Assembly (NCBI GenBank): GCA_003156495.1
Contig: PMHC01000101.1
Span: 1-5,727 of the forward strand
DNA: 5,727 bases
Reading direction: 5' to 3'
DNA from: Acidobacteriaceae bacterium
Lineage (GTDB): Bacteria; Acidobacteriota; Terriglobia; Terriglobales; Acidobacteriaceae
Shown here: positions 5,372 through 5,727 of the stretch, one piece after another
How positions within the stretch are numbered: position 1 is the stretch's first letter
How the letters are laid out: each line of letters opens with the position of its first letter
Notes under the pieces: generated by a model
What the model saw: only the letters and a program-made list of their open reading frames with translations
The model's database searches: none
What the model was told of the DNA's origin: nothing
Made by a program: the position numbers and the translations under genes

Positions 5372-5727
5372 ATGGGTCAATCGATATGGCAGTCAATGCA
5401 GCTGAAAGGCTACAGCCGCCGGCAGTTTGTCGAATTCTGCGTCGCGGCCACGGCCATGGCGGGCCTGGGCAAAACAAGCGTGGCCCAAGTGGTATCGGCC
5501 TTTGAGAAAAAAGAAAAGCCCGCCGTCGTCTGGATGCACTTTCAGGAGTGTACCTGTTGCAGCGAATCGTTTATTCGGGCCTCGCACCCGATCGTGGCCG
5601 ACGTGCTTCTCGACGTGTTGAATCTGAACTACACCGAGACGCTGATGGCCGCCGCCGGCTTCCAGGCCGAAAAAAGCCTCTCCGATACGATCCAAAACAA
5701 CAAGGGCAAGTACATCGTGCTTGTCGA
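5372..5727 (+). CDS. hyaA: [NiFe]-hydrogenase small subunit, N-terminal part (3' end outside window)
   Basis: The first 118 residues of a group 1 uptake hydrogenase small subunit are present. The mature protein carries the iron-sulfur clusters that pass electrons from the NiFe site of the large subunit toward the membrane quinone pool. A Tat signal is visible: SRRQFVEFC (twin Arg16-Arg17) followed by a moderately hydrophobic stretch (22-33). The mature part starts near residue 46 with AVVWMHFQECTCCSES, then IRASHPIVADVL and LMAAAGFQAEK, closely resembling E. coli HyaA. Cys60 and Cys63 are the standard proximal-cluster ligands. Cys62 fills the place usually held by Gly and corresponds to the extra cysteine of the [4Fe-3S] cluster in oxygen-tolerant enzymes. 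The second extra cysteine and the other clusters lie beyond the window. The large-subunit gene would be expected downstream. Confidence 0.93.
   Translation, partial: MGQSIWQSMQLKGYSRRQFVEFCVAATAMAGLGKTSVAQVVSAFEKKEKPAVVWMHFQECTCCSESFIRASHPIVADVLLDVLNLNYTETLMAAAGFQAEKSLSDTIQNNKGKYIVLV

Noticed and set aside
5136..5477. N-terminal extension of the TPR-TlpA frame by 114 residues up to 5477
   Set aside because: It would overlap the Tat signal and cluster motif of the divergent hydrogenase gene and place a clear Sec signal peptide in the middle of the protein. The ATG at 5135 fits the signal peptide.
1..5727. CRISPR array, tRNA or rRNA genes
   Set aside because: No regularly spaced direct repeats, cloverleaf-like segment or rRNA-like sequence was seen on reading either strand.

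Overview
The window looks like chromosomal DNA from a Gram-negative soil bacterium, most likely an Acidobacteriota member (Terriglobia/Solibacter-like). This is inferred from three things: moderately high G+C with GC-rich third positions; composite palindromic repeats of a type I associate with acidobacterial genomes (core GGCACGGCTTCAGCCGTGCC followed by GGGCTTTAGCCC); and proteins with signal peptides (Sec and Tat) plus a lipoprotein-modifying enzyme. The assignment comes from pattern memory, not from a search.

Layout, left to right. (1) Positions 1-185 hold the 3' end of an IS5-type DDE transposase, so the left edge lies inside an insertion sequence. A strong 10-bp hairpin follows at 223-248. 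(2) Two minus-strand salvage genes follow: deoC (deoxyribose-phosphate aldolase, 327-1070) and, upstream of it, hpt (hypoxanthine phosphoribosyltransferase, 1240-1785). They are separated by 169 bp containing an 8-bp inverted repeat. (3) lgt (prolipoprotein diacylglyceryl transferase, 1886-2686, plus strand) diverges from hpt. (4) The 283-bp convergent gap 2687-2969 is packed with palindromes. (5) A large minus-strand gene (2970-5135) encodes an exported 721-residue protein with a TPR-like helical region followed by a TlpA/thioredoxin domain with an intact WCGPC motif. (6) Diverging from it, and cut by the right edge, is the 5' end of a Tat-exported [NiFe]-hydrogenase small subunit (from 5372).

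How the genes relate. hpt and deoC both belong to nucleoside/base salvage and may be co-transcribed. lgt is a housekeeping envelope gene. The most interesting part is the right end. The hydrogenase small subunit carries a Cys-Thr-Cys-Cys proximal-cluster motif, which has the extra cysteine typical of oxygen-tolerant membrane-bound hydrogenases. It shares a 236-bp divergent upstream region with an exported thiol-disulfide protein. No tRNA, rRNA or CRISPR array was seen, and no unambiguously new system is visible in these 5.7 kb. The unexplained parts are the TPR-TlpA protein and the palindrome clusters.
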